Below, piece after piece: positions 26,134-35,500 of a stretch of DNA of 64,000 bases (positions within the stretch are counted from its first letter, which is position 1; each line of letters begins with the position of its first letter). The DNA comes from Fundidesulfovibrio magnetotacticus (GTDB lineage Bacteria; Desulfobacterota; Desulfovibrionia; Desulfovibrionales; Desulfovibrionaceae), in contig NZ_BLTE01000016.1 in the NCBI RefSeq assembly GCF_013019105.1, positions 1-64,000 of the forward strand, in the 5' to 3' direction. Position numbers and translations under genes: made by a program. The notes beneath the pieces were generated by a model that ran no database searches, was not told the origin of the DNA, and worked only from the letters and a program-made list of their open reading frames with translations.

Positions 26134-26601
26134 ATGGACAAGGCACAAGTGGAACGCAGGGCCTACGAGCTCTTCCAGGGCGGACTCATCTGCTCGGAGG
26201 CGATCTACGCGGCGGTGCTGGAGGGCTCGGGCAAGGCTCCGGCGGAGATCGCGACGGGCGTGGCCACGCCCTTCGGCGGCGGCGTGGGCCGCAGCCGCGA
26301 GGAGATGTGCGGCGCGCTGGCCGGGGGCCTGGTGGCCCTGGGGGCGCTCAGGGGACGCGCCGGGGCGGGCTGCGACTGGGACGACGTGGCGGACAAGGCC
26401 GCCGACTTCCGCGAGCGCGTGCTCGCCCTCACCGGCCGCACCAGCTGCAAGGAAGTGCTGGCCGCCCTGGGCCCCCAGGAAAACATGGAGAAATGCAAGC
26501 GCTACACCGCCAGCGCGGCCGGCATCCTGTACGAACTGTTGGAAGACGCCCGCCCCGCCGGAGCCCCCAGGACATGCGGCTGCTGCGCCGCCGGAAACTG
26601 A
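26134..26601 (+). CDS. C_GCAxxG_C_C-family redox protein
   Basis: 155 residues. Cysteines fall in the family pattern: 'GGLICSEAIYAA', 'EEMCGALAGGLVALGALRG', 'GAGCDWDD', 'GRTSCKEVL', 'MEKCKRYT', and a terminal 'RTCGCCAAGN'. These small proteins are thought to bind a redox or metal centre; no enzyme activity is established. It has a GGAGG site before the ATG. It is followed 28 bp later by a DGC-type protein, and the pair is divergent from the LysR regulator. Confidence 0.85.
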   Translation: MDKAQVERRAYELFQGGLICSEAIYAAVLEGSGKAPAEIATGVATPFGGGVGRSREEMCGALAGGLVALGALRGRAGAGCDWDDVADKAADFRERVLALTGRTSCKEVLAALGPQENMEKCKRYTASAAGILYELLEDARPAGAPRTCGCCAAGN

Positions 26602-26629
26602 GACAACCCAACCAACGGAGGATCGAACC

Positions 26630-27184
26630 ATGAGCTGCAATCAGAAGACCCCCTGCGCCGAGGCCACCAGTCTCCGCGAGAAGGAATACGAGACCGTCTA
26701 CATCCGCAAGCCCGCGGGCGTCTGCCAGCTGTGCGAGGACTTCTCCGCGCGCGAATCGGTGAAGCCCGTGGCGGTGATGTGCTGCGAGGGCTCCTGCCTG
26801 CGCGGCGAGATCGCCCGGCGTGCCTCCAACATTCTCTGCCACTCCCTGCTGCCCGGGAAGACCGTGCGCGTCTGCCTGGGCGGGGCCTTCACCAAGGACA
26901 CCGGCCAGCGCGCCCTGGTGCGCAACGCCCCCCTGGTGATCGCCATGGAGGGCTGCTTCCTGAAGTGCGCCACGCGCATGATGCAGGGCGTGCTGGAGGG
27001 TCTGGAGCCCGAGGTGGTGGTGGCCGACAGCCTCATCGACTTCAACCGCGACCTCTTCAGCGTGGACGAGATGCCCGAGGAGGAGATCGCCCGGCACGCC
27101 CGCGACGTGGCCGCAGAGATGGCCGCGCGGCTGGAGGAGCAAGCCCCGGCAGCCGCCCGGGCCGCCTGCTCCGCCTGCTCCTGA
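26630..27184 (+). CDS. DGC-type putative zinc-binding protein, copy 2
   Basis: 184 residues and about 14 cysteines. N-terminal 'MSCNQKTPC', then 'VCQLCEDF', 'VMCCEGSCLRGEIARRASN', and 'IAMEGCFLKCATRMM', the last corresponding to the DGC..C motif of copy 1 at 21672. The C-terminus is 'ACSACS'. No catalytic residues beyond the Cys are recognisable. It may bind As(III), Zn or another soft metal. Followed by a strong terminator, so it ends the LysR-controlled unit. Confidence 0.8.
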   Translation: MSCNQKTPCAEATSLREKEYETVYIRKPAGVCQLCEDFSARESVKPVAVMCCEGSCLRGEIARRASNILCHSLLPGKTVRVCLGGAFTKDTGQRALVRNAPLVIAMEGCFLKCATRMMQGVLEGLEPEVVVADSLIDFNRDLFSVDEMPEEEIARHARDVAAEMAARLEEQAPAAARAACSACS

Positions 27185-27200
27185 GCCCCCCCTCCTCCGC

Positions 27201-27235
27201 CGCCCCGCCGGGAATCTTTTCGGCGGGGCGTCTTT
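27201..27235 (+). terminator. Rho-independent terminator
   Basis: Perfect 10-bp stem CGCCCCGCCG (27201-27210) and CGGCGGGGCG (27221-27230) with a 10-base loop, followed by TCTTT. It ends the transcript of the C_GCAxxG_C_C/DGC pair and separates it from arsM. Confidence 0.85.
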
Positions 27236-27293
27236 CGATGCATCCTTTCCCGGCTTTCTCCGTCTTCCCTGCACAACACACCGCAAGGGAGGC

Positions 27294-28154
27294 ATGACAA
27301 TGCACGCTACGGACGCCGGAATCATCAGGACCACCATACGCGAGCGCTACGCGCGAACCGCCCGGGGGGCGGTTCCGGGAGACGGAACGGCCGGGGGCTC
27401 CACGGCCAGCGGCTCCTCGGCCGGGGGCTCCAAAGCCGGATGCTGCGAGAGCGGATGCTGCGGTTCCACGGACCCAGCCCAGGCCCGGGACCTGGCCCTG
27501 AAGGTGGGCTACACGCCCAAGGAACTCCAGGACATGCCCGAGGGGGCCAACATGGGCCTCGGCTGCGGCAACCCCCAGGCCATCGCGGCGCTCAGGCCCG
27601 GCGAGACGGTGGTGGACCTGGGCAGCGGCGGCGGCTTCGACTGCTTCCTGGCCGCCCGCCAGGTGGGGGACGCGGGGCATGTGATCGGCGTGGACATGAC
27701 GCCGGAGATGGTCGAAAAGGCGAGAAGGAATGCGCGCTCCATCGGGTGCGCCAACGTGAGCTTCCGGCTGGGCGAGATCGAGCACCTGCCCGTGGCCGAC
27801 GGCGAGGCCGACGTGGTGATCTCCAACTGCGTGGTGAACCTGAGCACGGACAAGGCCCGGGTGTTCCGGGAGGCCTTCCGCGTGCTCAGGCCCGGCGGAC
27901 GCATCGCCATGACGGACATCGTGGCCCTGGCGGACATGCCCGGGGACATCCGCCGGGACGTGCGGCTCCACGCCGAGTGCGTGGCCGGGGCGGAAACCGT
28001 GGGCAGGCTCGAGGCCATGCTGGCGGACGCGGGCTTCGCCGGGGCGTGCGTGCGCCCAAGCCCGGGGAGCGCGGAGAAGCTGGCGGCCATGTTCCCCAAC
28101 GTCGACCTGAAGGGGCTCGTGGCCTCGGCGGTCATCGAAGCGGTCAAACGGTAG
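27294..28154 (+). CDS. arsM: Arsenite methyltransferase ArsM
   Basis: 286 residues. SAM-binding motif 'VVDLGSGGGFDCFLAARQVG' (about 107-126). Arsenic ligands as in known ArsM enzymes: Cys179 in 'SNCVVNLSTDKA' and Cys229 in 'AECVAGAE', plus an N-terminal 'CCESGCC' cluster (50-56) and 'GLGCGNP'. Residues 25-48 form a Gly/Ser/Thr low-complexity insertion ahead of the CC pairs. It methylates As(III) to mono- and dimethyl arsenicals with SAM, in the cytosol. The sigma-factor gene starts 11 bp after it. Confidence 0.95.
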   Translation: MTMHATDAGIIRTTIRERYARTARGAVPGDGTAGGSTASGSSAGGSKAGCCESGCCGSTDPAQARDLALKVGYTPKELQDMPEGANMGLGCGNPQAIAALRPGETVVDLGSGGGFDCFLAARQVGDAGHVIGVDMTPEMVEKARRNARSIGCANVSFRLGEIEHLPVADGEADVVISNCVVNLSTDKARVFREAFRVLRPGGRIAMTDIVALADMPGDIRRDVRLHAECVAGAETVGRLEAMLADAGFAGACVRPSPGSAEKLAAMFPNVDLKGLVASAVIEAVKR

Positions 28155-28165
28155 GCGGCGGGGCC

Positions 28166-28744
28166 ATGCGGCAAGGTCTCGAAGCGGCTTGGCGCGGACA
28201 CAGGGAGGAGCTGAAGGCCTTCATCCTGCGCCGGGTGAAGTCTCCTGCCGAGACGGAGGACATCCTCCAGGACGTGTTCCTGAAGATGATCCGCTCCCTG
28301 CAGGGCGAAATGCGCATCGCGCAGCCCCGCGCGTGGCTCTACGCCATCGCGCGAAACGCCGTGACGGACCATTTCCGGGCCAGACGCCCCACGGCCCCGC
28401 TCCCGGACGATCTGGCCGCCCTCCCCGGGGAGGGCGGCGTCCCCCTCCGGGAGATGGCGGCCTGCATGGCCCCCATGCTCGCGGCCCTGCCACCCGGTCT
28501 GCGCGAGGCCGTCGCCCTGGCCGACCTGCAGGGACTGCCCCGGAAGGAGGCCGCCCAGCGCCTGGGCATCTCCCTGGCGGCCTTGAAGGCGCGCGTGGTG
28601 CGCGGCAGAGCCCGGCTGCGCCGCATGATCGAGGCGTGCTGCCGCCTGGAGCTGGACGCGCGCGGCTCGGTCGTGGACTATGAGCCCAGGGAGTCAGACT
28701 GCCCCATCTGCTCCCGGCCGGGCGCGGGCGATCCAGCCTCTTGA
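28166..28744 (+). CDS. sigZ: SigZ-like ECF sigma factor
   Basis: 192 residues. Region 2 (about 15-75: 'FILRRVKSPAETEDILQDVF', 'PRAWLYAIARNAVTDHFRAR') and region 4 (about 110-160: 'LPPGLREAVALADLQGL', 'AAQRLGISLAALKARVVRGR') are clear. The tail 'ACCRLELDARGSVVDYE' with 'DCPICS' is the Cys-containing C-terminus of the SigZ subgroup. No anti-sigma gene is adjacent. Coupled to arsM, it may redirect transcription under metalloid or thiol stress, with the tail cysteines as possible sensors; that is inference. Confidence 0.88.
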   Translation: MRQGLEAAWRGHREELKAFILRRVKSPAETEDILQDVFLKMIRSLQGEMRIAQPRAWLYAIARNAVTDHFRARRPTAPLPDDLAALPGEGGVPLREMAACMAPMLAALPPGLREAVALADLQGLPRKEAAQRLGISLAALKARVVRGRARLRRMIEACCRLELDARGSVVDYEPRESDCPICSRPGAGDPAS

Positions 28745-28817
28745 GGTGTTGCCTGACGCGTAACGAGGCGCTATCCGGTCCCGGCCGGACCCGAGAAGAC
28801 CCCAAGAGGACCCCGCC

Positions 28818-30152
28818 GTGAACGAACTCCCCGCGCCCTCCGCCGCACGCGCGCTCGCCCCAGCCCCCTCGCGCCTCTTCGTCGAGGTCACCTCCCGCTG
28901 CAACCTGCGCTGCGCCATGTGCGTCAAGCATTCCTGCGCGGAGAGAGCCCCCGAGGGCGACATGTCCCCGGAGACCTTCGAGGCCCTCGTCCCGGCGTTC
29001 CCGCATCTGGAGGCCCTGGTGCTCAACGGCGTGGGGGAGCCGCTGCTGCACCCGCTCCTGGAGCGCTTCGTGCGCCGCGCCAAGGCGCTCATGCCCGCCG
29101 GGAGCTGGGTGGGCTTCCAGACCAACGGCCACCTTCTGGACGCAGAGCGCGCCCTGGCCCTGGCCGGGGCCGGGCTGGACAAGGTGTTCCTCTCCGTGGA
29201 CGCCGCCTCCCCGGAGCGGTTCAGCAGCGTCCGGGGCGGGGGCAGCCTGGGCCGGGTGGAACGCGCCTTGGAGGCCCTGGCCGAGGCCAACGCCCGCATG
29301 CCGGGCCGCGCCGTCGAGGTGGGCGCGGAGTTCGTGCTCATGCGCGACACCCTGCGGGAGCTTCCGGCCGTGACGGCCTGGCTGGCCGAGCGGGGGGTGA
29401 CGCGGCTGGTGGTCTCGCACATCCTGCCCTACGGCGAGGCCCTGGCGGACCAGCCTGTGTTCGCAGCCTCCCCGGAGCGCTCGGTGCGCTTCCACGCGGA
29501 GTGGGCCGCGCGGGCGAAACGGGAGGGCATCGACACGGCGCGCTACTTCGATGTGCTCTGGAAATACCGCAAGAGCCCCGAGGAAGAGCGCATCGTGGAG
29601 TTCGTCACGGAGATGACCGGCACGGCCATGCGCGAGGACATCCCCTTCCACGTGGTCAACCTTTTCTCGGGCGAGGATCTGACTGAGGCCGAACGCGTTT
29701 TCGCCCAGGCCCGGGAAACGGCCTGGGAGCGCGGGATGTCCCTGGCGCTGCCGCCGCTTCGGCCCCGGACCCGCCGCCCCTGCCAGGCCGTGGAGCAGGG
29801 TGGGACCTTCGTGGCCTGGGACGGCCGGGTGGCCCCCTGCCACTTCCTGTGGCGCGCCTTCGAGTGCCACTTCTACGGCCGCCGCAAGCAGGTGGTCCCC
29901 CGGCATTTCGGCCATCTGCCCGGAGTCTCCCTCCTGGAGGCCTGGAACGGCCAAGCTTACCGGGAGTTCCGGGCCAGGGCCGCCAGGGGCGGGTTCCCCC
30001 ACTGCCCCAGCTGCAACGTCTACCCCTGCGAGGACATCGAGACCACCGACCTCGAAAACGACTGCTACGGCGAGCCCGTCCCCTGCGGCGACTGCCTCTG
30101 GAGCATGGGCCTGCTCCAGTGCATGGGGCAGGAACTGCCCGGGAATCCCTGA
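28818..30152 (+). CDS. Radical SAM/SPASM protein
   Basis: 444 residues. 'EVTSRCNLRCAMCVK' holds the CxxxCxxC radical-SAM cluster (Cys28, 32, 35), and 'LNGVGEPLLHP' is the SAM-binding GE motif. The C-terminal SPASM-type region is very Cys-rich ('GRVAPCHF', 'HCPSCNVYPCED', 'PCGDCLWSMGLLQC'), giving one or two auxiliary clusters. It resembles the rSAM/SPASM group described as putative metalloenzyme maturases, which would fit the molybdoenzyme operon that follows, but a peptide or arsenic substrate is equally possible. Confidence 0.85.
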   Translation: MNELPAPSAARALAPAPSRLFVEVTSRCNLRCAMCVKHSCAERAPEGDMSPETFEALVPAFPHLEALVLNGVGEPLLHPLLERFVRRAKALMPAGSWVGFQTNGHLLDAERALALAGAGLDKVFLSVDAASPERFSSVRGGGSLGRVERALEALAEANARMPGRAVEVGAEFVLMRDTLRELPAVTAWLAERGVTRLVVSHILPYGEALADQPVFAASPERSVRFHAEWAARAKREGIDTARYFDVLWKYRKSPEEERIVEFVTEMTGTAMREDIPFHVVNLFSGEDLTEAERVFAQARETAWERGMSLALPPLRPRTRRPCQAVEQGGTFVAWDGRVAPCHFLWRAFECHFYGRRKQVVPRHFGHLPGVSLLEAWNGQAYREFRARAARGGFPHCPSCNVYPCEDIETTDLENDCYGEPVPCGDCLWSMGLLQCMGQELPGNP

Positions 30153-30213
30153 CCCGGCCAGCCACGCCGCACCTGGGCGGCTCGCGTCGTTGCGTCACGT
30201 TTTCGAACAATTC

Positions 30214-30246
30214 CTTGCCTTCATCCGGCTATTCGGATTAAAGAAT
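30214..30246 (+). promoter_or_regulatory. Candidate operator/promoter of arsR2-ttrBCA
   Basis: Inverted repeat ATCCG (30223-30227) and CGGAT (30234-30238), overlapped by ATTC (30231-30234) and GAAT (30243-30246), immediately before the second arsR. TTGCCT (30215-30220) with 17 bases to TTAAAG (30238-30243) is a possible weak promoter that would give a very short leader. Position and symmetry suit autoregulation by ArsR2. Confidence 0.45.
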
Positions 30247-30251
30247 GGACC

Positions 30252-30623
30252 ATGAAGTCCTTTCCCAGCCTCTTCAAGGCCTTGAGCGACGAAACACGCC
30301 TGCGCATCGTCCACCTCCTAGCCGACGGCGAACTGTGCGTCTGCGACCTGACCCATGCCCTTGAAATGCCCCAGTCCACCATTTCCCGCCACCTGGCGCA
30401 CCTGAAGAATGCCGGGCTGGTCAGCGACCGCCGCCACAAGACGTGGGCCTTCTACCGGCTCGCGGACGACGCGCCGCCACTTGCCCGCGAGATCGTGGAC
30501 ACCCTGACGCGACATATGAAGACCGTCGAACCGGCACGCAAGGATCTCGCCGCGCTGGGCAAGTACCGTTGCTGTCCGGACCGCAATTGCGAACAACCAC
30601 CTAAACGCGGGGGGAGGTCATGA
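30252..30623 (+). CDS. arsR: ArsR-family metalloregulator coupled to a molybdoenzyme operon
   Basis: 123 residues. '[19 protein letters not shown]', the As(III)-binding motif 'LCVCDLTH' and the recognition helix '[18 protein letters not shown]' define an arsenic-type ArsR. The C-terminus adds '[11 protein letters not shown]', three more cysteines. The stop overlaps the ATG of the next gene by four bases (ATGA), so it is translationally coupled to ttrB. This strongly suggests that arsenic or antimony controls the respiratory complex downstream. A GGGGGAGG site before ttrB lies inside arsR2. Confidence 0.94.
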   Translation: MKSFPSLFKALSDETRLRIVHLLADGELCVCDLTHALEMPQSTISRHLAHLKNAGLVSDRRHKTWAFYRLADDAPPLAREIVDTLTRHMKTVEPARKDLAALGKYRCCPDRNCEQPPKRGGRS

Positions 30624-31369
30624 GCGGAAGTCTGCCTACCGAAGACCCCTTGGTCAGAATGTACCGCGAACTCAAGCGGGCTTCGGCCAAGGACAAGGCG
30701 CAGGTCAAATGGGCCATGGTCATCGACCAGGCCAAGTGCATCGGTTGCCACGCCTGCGCGGTGGCCTGCGCCTCGGAGAACCGCCTGGGGCCGGGGGTGG
30801 TCTACCGCCCCGTGATCGAGCAGGAGACCGGAACCTACCCCAACGTGGGTCGCCGCTTCCTGCCCCGCCCCTGCATGCAATGCGAGAACCCGCCCTGCGT
30901 CGCCGTGTGCCCGGTGACGGCCACCTACAAGAACGCCCAGGGCGTCACCGTGATGGACTACACTCGCTGCATCGGCTGCCGCTACTGCATCGCCGCCTGC
31001 CCCTACGGGGCGCGCTGCGCCGATTTCGGGGGGTTCTACACCTCGCGCACGGCCGAATCCCCCGGGCAGGTGCAGGGACGCTACGCCGCCCGCGCCTACG
31101 AGAAACAGAACGCCCCGGAATACGGCAGGAACTGGGGCGAGCGCGGCAAGGGCTCGCCCATAGGCAACGCCCGCAAATGCCACTTCTGCCTGCACAGGCT
31201 GGCCGTGGGACAGCTGCCCTCCTGCGTGACCAGCTGCGTGGGCCGCGCCACCATCTTCGGGGACCGCAACGACCCCGCCTCTCTGGTGAGCGAACTCATC
31301 GGATCGCCCCGCGCCACCACGCTCAAGCCGGAACTGGGCACCCGCCCGGCCGTGTTCTACCTGGCCTAG
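30620..31369 (+). CDS. ttrB: Four-cluster ferredoxin subunit, TtrB/PsrB-like
   Basis: 249 residues with four Fe-S cysteine groups: '[16 protein letters not shown]', '[16 protein letters not shown]', '[18 protein letters not shown]' and '[17 protein letters not shown]'. No Tat or Sec signal is seen, so it would be co-exported with the catalytic subunit or face the cytosol. It carries electrons between the NrfD-type membrane subunit and the molybdopterin subunit. The gene order B-C-A is that of tetrathionate reductase operons; arsenate reductase loci are usually A-B. Confidence 0.88.
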   Translation: MSGSLPTEDPLVRMYRELKRASAKDKAQVKWAMVIDQAKCIGCHACAVACASENRLGPGVVYRPVIEQETGTYPNVGRRFLPRPCMQCENPPCVAVCPVTATYKNAQGVTVMDYTRCIGCRYCIAACPYGARCADFGGFYTSRTAESPGQVQGRYAARAYEKQNAPEYGRNWGERGKGSPIGNARKCHFCLHRLAVGQLPSCVTSCVGRATIFGDRNDPASLVSELIGSPRATTLKPELGTRPAVFYLA

Positions 31370-31379
31370 GAGGCACGCC

Positions 31380-32510
31380 ATGAAAGCAAGCGTCAACAAG
31401 CCTCTTCTGTACCTGAGCTGCATCGGCCTGGCCGCCCTCGCCTACGGCGTCGTGGACGTGATCATCCACCGCGCCGGGGGGACGAACCTCGGCTCCTATG
31501 TGCCCTGGGGCATGGGCGTGGTGATGTACCTCCTGTTCGTGGGCTTCTCGGCGGGCGGCCTGCTGGTCTCGGCCCTCACGGAGCTGTTCGGCTACAGGCA
31601 GCTCAAGCCGCTGGGGGGGCTGGCCACCTACGCAGCACTGGTGGCCGAGGTCTGCGCGGGCATCGCCATCGCCTCGGACCTGGGACGCTACGAGCGCATG
31701 TTCAACTTCGTGCTCTCGCCCAGTCTCACCTCCCCCATGTTCTGGATGTTCGTCTTCTTCGGCGGCGTGCTCGTGGTCTCCCTGCTGAAAGCCCTGGCCT
31801 TCGCACGGGGCGACGAAGGACAGGCCGTCCTCTGGAGCTGGGTGACCATCCCCGTGGGGCTCTGCTTCTACTTCACCAACGGCTTCTTCTTCTCGGTGCT
31901 CACCGGGCACGGCCTCTGGAGCGGCCCCGTGGTTCCGCTGCTCTTCGTGGCGGCCGCGCTCGTCTGCGGCGTGGCGCTGGTCTGCTCCCTGGCCTGGTGG
32001 AGCCGCACCGACTGGGACGCCGCGGTGCTCCTCTCGGGCGTGGTGCTGCGCCTGCTGGTGGTCTTCGCGATCCTGGAGGGCGTCTGGCTGTGGATCAACT
32101 GGCAGGGCGGGCGCGTGGAAACCACGGCGGCCCTGGCCAATCTGGCCGCCGGTCCGGGCGCGTGGGCCTTTTGGGGTCTGCACGTGGTGGCGGGCGTCGT
32201 GCTGCCGCTCATCCTGCTGCCCCAGTGCCGCAACAACCCCGCCCTGGCCGCCTGGGCCTGCCTGTTCATCCTGGCGGGTTTCGCCGGGGCGCGCTGGGCC
32301 TTCGTGGTCCCGGCACAGAGCGTGGCCATGCTCCCGGGGCTGGAGACCGCCTGGCAGCATCCCAGGCTCCTGCTCACCTACCTGCCCAGCCTTGCCGAAT
32401 GGTGCATGGCCGCCGGAGTGAGCGGGCTGGCGCTCTTCGGCTTCGTCATGGGGCCGCGCCTCTTTCCCGGCCTCTACGGAACCACCCCGCAACCCAGCCA
32501 GGCTCGCTAG
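31380..32510 (+). CDS. ttrC: NrfD/PsrC-type membrane quinol subunit, TtrC-like
   Basis: 376 residues with about nine to ten membrane helices. 'SYVPWGMGVVMYLLFVGFSA' and 'EVCAGIAIASDLGRYERM' are typical of the polysulfide-reductase NrfD family. It oxidises or reduces the quinone pool and connects it to the Fe-S subunit. AGGAGG site upstream; 10 bp after ttrB, 12 bp before ttrA. No heme ligands are evident. Confidence 0.9.
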   Translation: MKASVNKPLLYLSCIGLAALAYGVVDVIIHRAGGTNLGSYVPWGMGVVMYLLFVGFSAGGLLVSALTELFGYRQLKPLGGLATYAALVAEVCAGIAIASDLGRYERMFNFVLSPSLTSPMFWMFVFFGGVLVVSLLKALAFARGDEGQAVLWSWVTIPVGLCFYFTNGFFFSVLTGHGLWSGPVVPLLFVAAALVCGVALVCSLAWWSRTDWDAAVLLSGVVLRLLVVFAILEGVWLWINWQGGRVETTAALANLAAGPGAWAFWGLHVVAGVVLPLILLPQCRNNPALAAWACLFILAGFAGARWAFVVPAQSVAMLPGLETAWQHPRLLLTYLPSLAEWCMAAGVSGLALFGFVMGPRLFPGLYGTTPQPSQAR

Positions 32511-32522
32511 GGAGGCACGCAT

Positions 32523-35500
32523 ATGGACCGCAGAGACTTCCTGAAATCCTCCGCCCTGCTCGGCTGCGCCCTGGCCGCCGGAGAGGGGATCGCCCAGGCC
32601 GCGCCCAGCGAGGCCGACCCCTCCCCCTACCAGGGCTTCAAGCCCGAAGGCATGATCTTCTCGGCCTGCCAGCAGTGCAACACCCAGTGCGGCATCAAGG
32701 TGAAGATCGAGAACGGCGCGGTGGTGAAGATCGACGGCAGCCCCATCTCGCCGTGGACCCTCACCCCGCAGCTCCCCTACAAGACCTCCCTGGCCGAGGC
32801 GGCCCTGGTGGACGCCCCCCTGTGCCCCAAGGGCTACGCGGGCGTCCAGACCCTCTACGACCCCTACCGCATCGTGAAGGTGCTCAAGCGGGCGGGCAAG
32901 CGCGGCGAGAACAAGTGGAAGACCATCCCCTTCGAGCAGGCCGTGGCCGAGATCGTCGAAGGCGGCGACCTCTTCGGCGAGGGCAAGGTGGACGGCCTCA
33001 AGGACATCCTGACCTGCCGCGACCCCAAGGTCTCCGACGCCCTGAAGAAGGACGCGGGCGACGTGGCCAGCAAGAAGATGACCCTTGAGGAGTTCAAGGC
33101 CAGGAACGCCGACAACCTCAAGCACCTGCTCGACCCCGACCACCCGGACTTCGGCCTGAAGAACAACCAGTTCTGCCTGAACTGGGGCCGCCTCAAGGGC
33201 GGGCGCAGCGAGTTCGTCCGGCGCTTCACGGACTTCTCCGGCGGCTCCTACAACTACCACGGCCACACCACCGTGTGCCAGGGCTCGCTCTACTTCTCCT
33301 GCAAGGCCATGTCCGACCAGTTCGTGGAGGGCCGTTTCACCGACGGCTCCAAGTTCTACTGGCAGGCCGACACCGGCAACGCGGAGTTCCTCTTCTTCGT
33401 GGGGGCAAACCCCTTCGAGGCCAACTACGGACCGCCCCTGCGAGCCAGCAAGGTGAGCCAGGGCCAGGCCAACGGCGTGAAGATCGCCGTGGCCGACCCG
33501 CGCTGCTCCAAGACCGCCGCCCGGGCCTGGAAATGGCTCCCCGTGAAGCCCGACGGCATCGGCGCCCTGGCCCAGGCCATGATCCGCTGGATCATCGAGA
33601 ACAAGCGCTACGACGCCCGCTACCTGGCCAACGCCAACCAGGCCGCGGCGGCGGCGGACAAGGAGCCCACCTGGACCCAGGCCTGCTGGCTGGTGAAGCT
33701 CTCCCCCGAGGGCAAGCCCACCGTGTACCTGCGCGGCTCCGACCTGGGCATGGAGCCCCGGAAGCTCCCCACCAAGGACGGCAAGGCCGAATGGACCTTC
33801 GACCCCTTCGTGGCCGTCAACGACAAGGGCGAGCCCGTGGTCTTCGACCCCAACGACTCCAAGGCCCCGGCCGAAGGGCAGATCCTCTTCACGGGCGAGT
33901 TGAACGGCGTGAAGGTCAAGACCGCCCTCCAGGTGTACGCCGACGAGGCCATGTCCAAGAGCTTCGACGACTGGTGCAAGCTCGCGGGCGTGGAGGCCGC
34001 CGACGTGGCCGACATCGCCCGGGAGTTCACCTCCCACGGCAAGCGCGCCGTGTGCGATCTGCACCGGGGCGTCTCCCAGCACACGTCCGGGTTCCAGAAC
34101 GTGGTCTCCTGGATGCTCGTGAACGTGCTCATCGGCAACCACGACTGGATGGGCGGTCTGGCCAAGGCCACAACCTTCACCCACGACGGCTCCCGCGAGG
34201 GACAGCCCTACAACCTGACCAAGCACCCGGCCAAGATGTCCGGCTGGGGCATCTCCATCATCCGTCACGGCACCAGCTACGACAAGTCCTCGCTCTTCGC
34301 GGGCTACCCGGCCAAGAGAGTGTGGTACCCCTTCGCCTCGGACGTGTACCAGGAGGTCATCCCCAGCGCCGGGGACGCCTACCCTTATCCGCTCAAGTGC
34401 CTGCTGCTCTACATGGGCACGCCCGTTTACTCGCTCCCGGCCGGGCACGCCCTGGCGGCCATCCTGGCCGACCCCAAGAAGATCCCGCTGTTCATCACCT
34501 CGGACACCACCGTGGGCGAGACAAGCATCTTCGCCGACTACGTCTTCCCGGACCTCACCTATCTTGAGCGCTGGGAGTTCGTGGGCTCTCACCCCTCCAT
34601 GACGCCCAAGGTGGGCGCGTTCCGCCAGCCCGCTGCCAAGCCCATGACCGAAACCTGCACCGTGTACGGGCAGCAGATGCCCATCAACTTCGAGGCGTTG
34701 CTGTTGGGGCTGGCCGAGAAGCTCAAACTGTCGGGCTTCGGCGACGACGCCTTCGGCAAGGGGCTGCACCTGAAGCACCAGGACGACATGTACATCCGCA
34801 TGGCCGCCAACCTGGCCTTCGGCGACAAGGCCGACGGCACCGAAAAGCTGCCCCCCGCCTCCAAGGAGGACATGGACATCTTCCTGAAGGCCAGGGCGCA
34901 CCTGCCCCCCACGGTCTTCGACGCCAAGCGCTGGGAGGCCCTGGCCGGGCCGGAACTCTGGCCCAGCGTGGTGACCATCCTCAACAAGGGCGGACGCTTC
35001 CAGGAGTACGCCCAGGCCTACAAGGACGGCCAGCTCGTCAACAAGTACGGCAAGATGGTGGGCATCTACTTCGACAACCTGGCCAAGGCCAAGGACTCCA
35101 TCACCGGCAAGACCTATCTGCCCTACGGCGGCTACGTGCCCGGCCCCCTGGACGTGGCCGACAAGCCCCTGCCCGACGCCAAGGAGGGCTACGACCTGAC
35201 GCTCATCACCTACAAGGCCGTGACCCAGACCAAATCCCGCACGTCGGGCAACTACTGGCTCCAGGCCCCCTACCCCGAGAACTTCGTGGAGATCTCGGCG
35301 GCCGACGCGGCCAGACTGGGCCTGAAGAACGGCGACACGGTCCGGGTGCTCTCGGCCTCCAACCCCGAGGGCGTCTGGGACCTGGGCCCCCTGGGCAAGA
35401 AGCCGGTGTCGGGCAAGGTGAAGGTGCTCGAAGGGCTGCGACCGGGCGTGGTCAGCTTCTCGCTGGGCCACGGCCACTGGGCATACGGCGCGGGGGCCTG

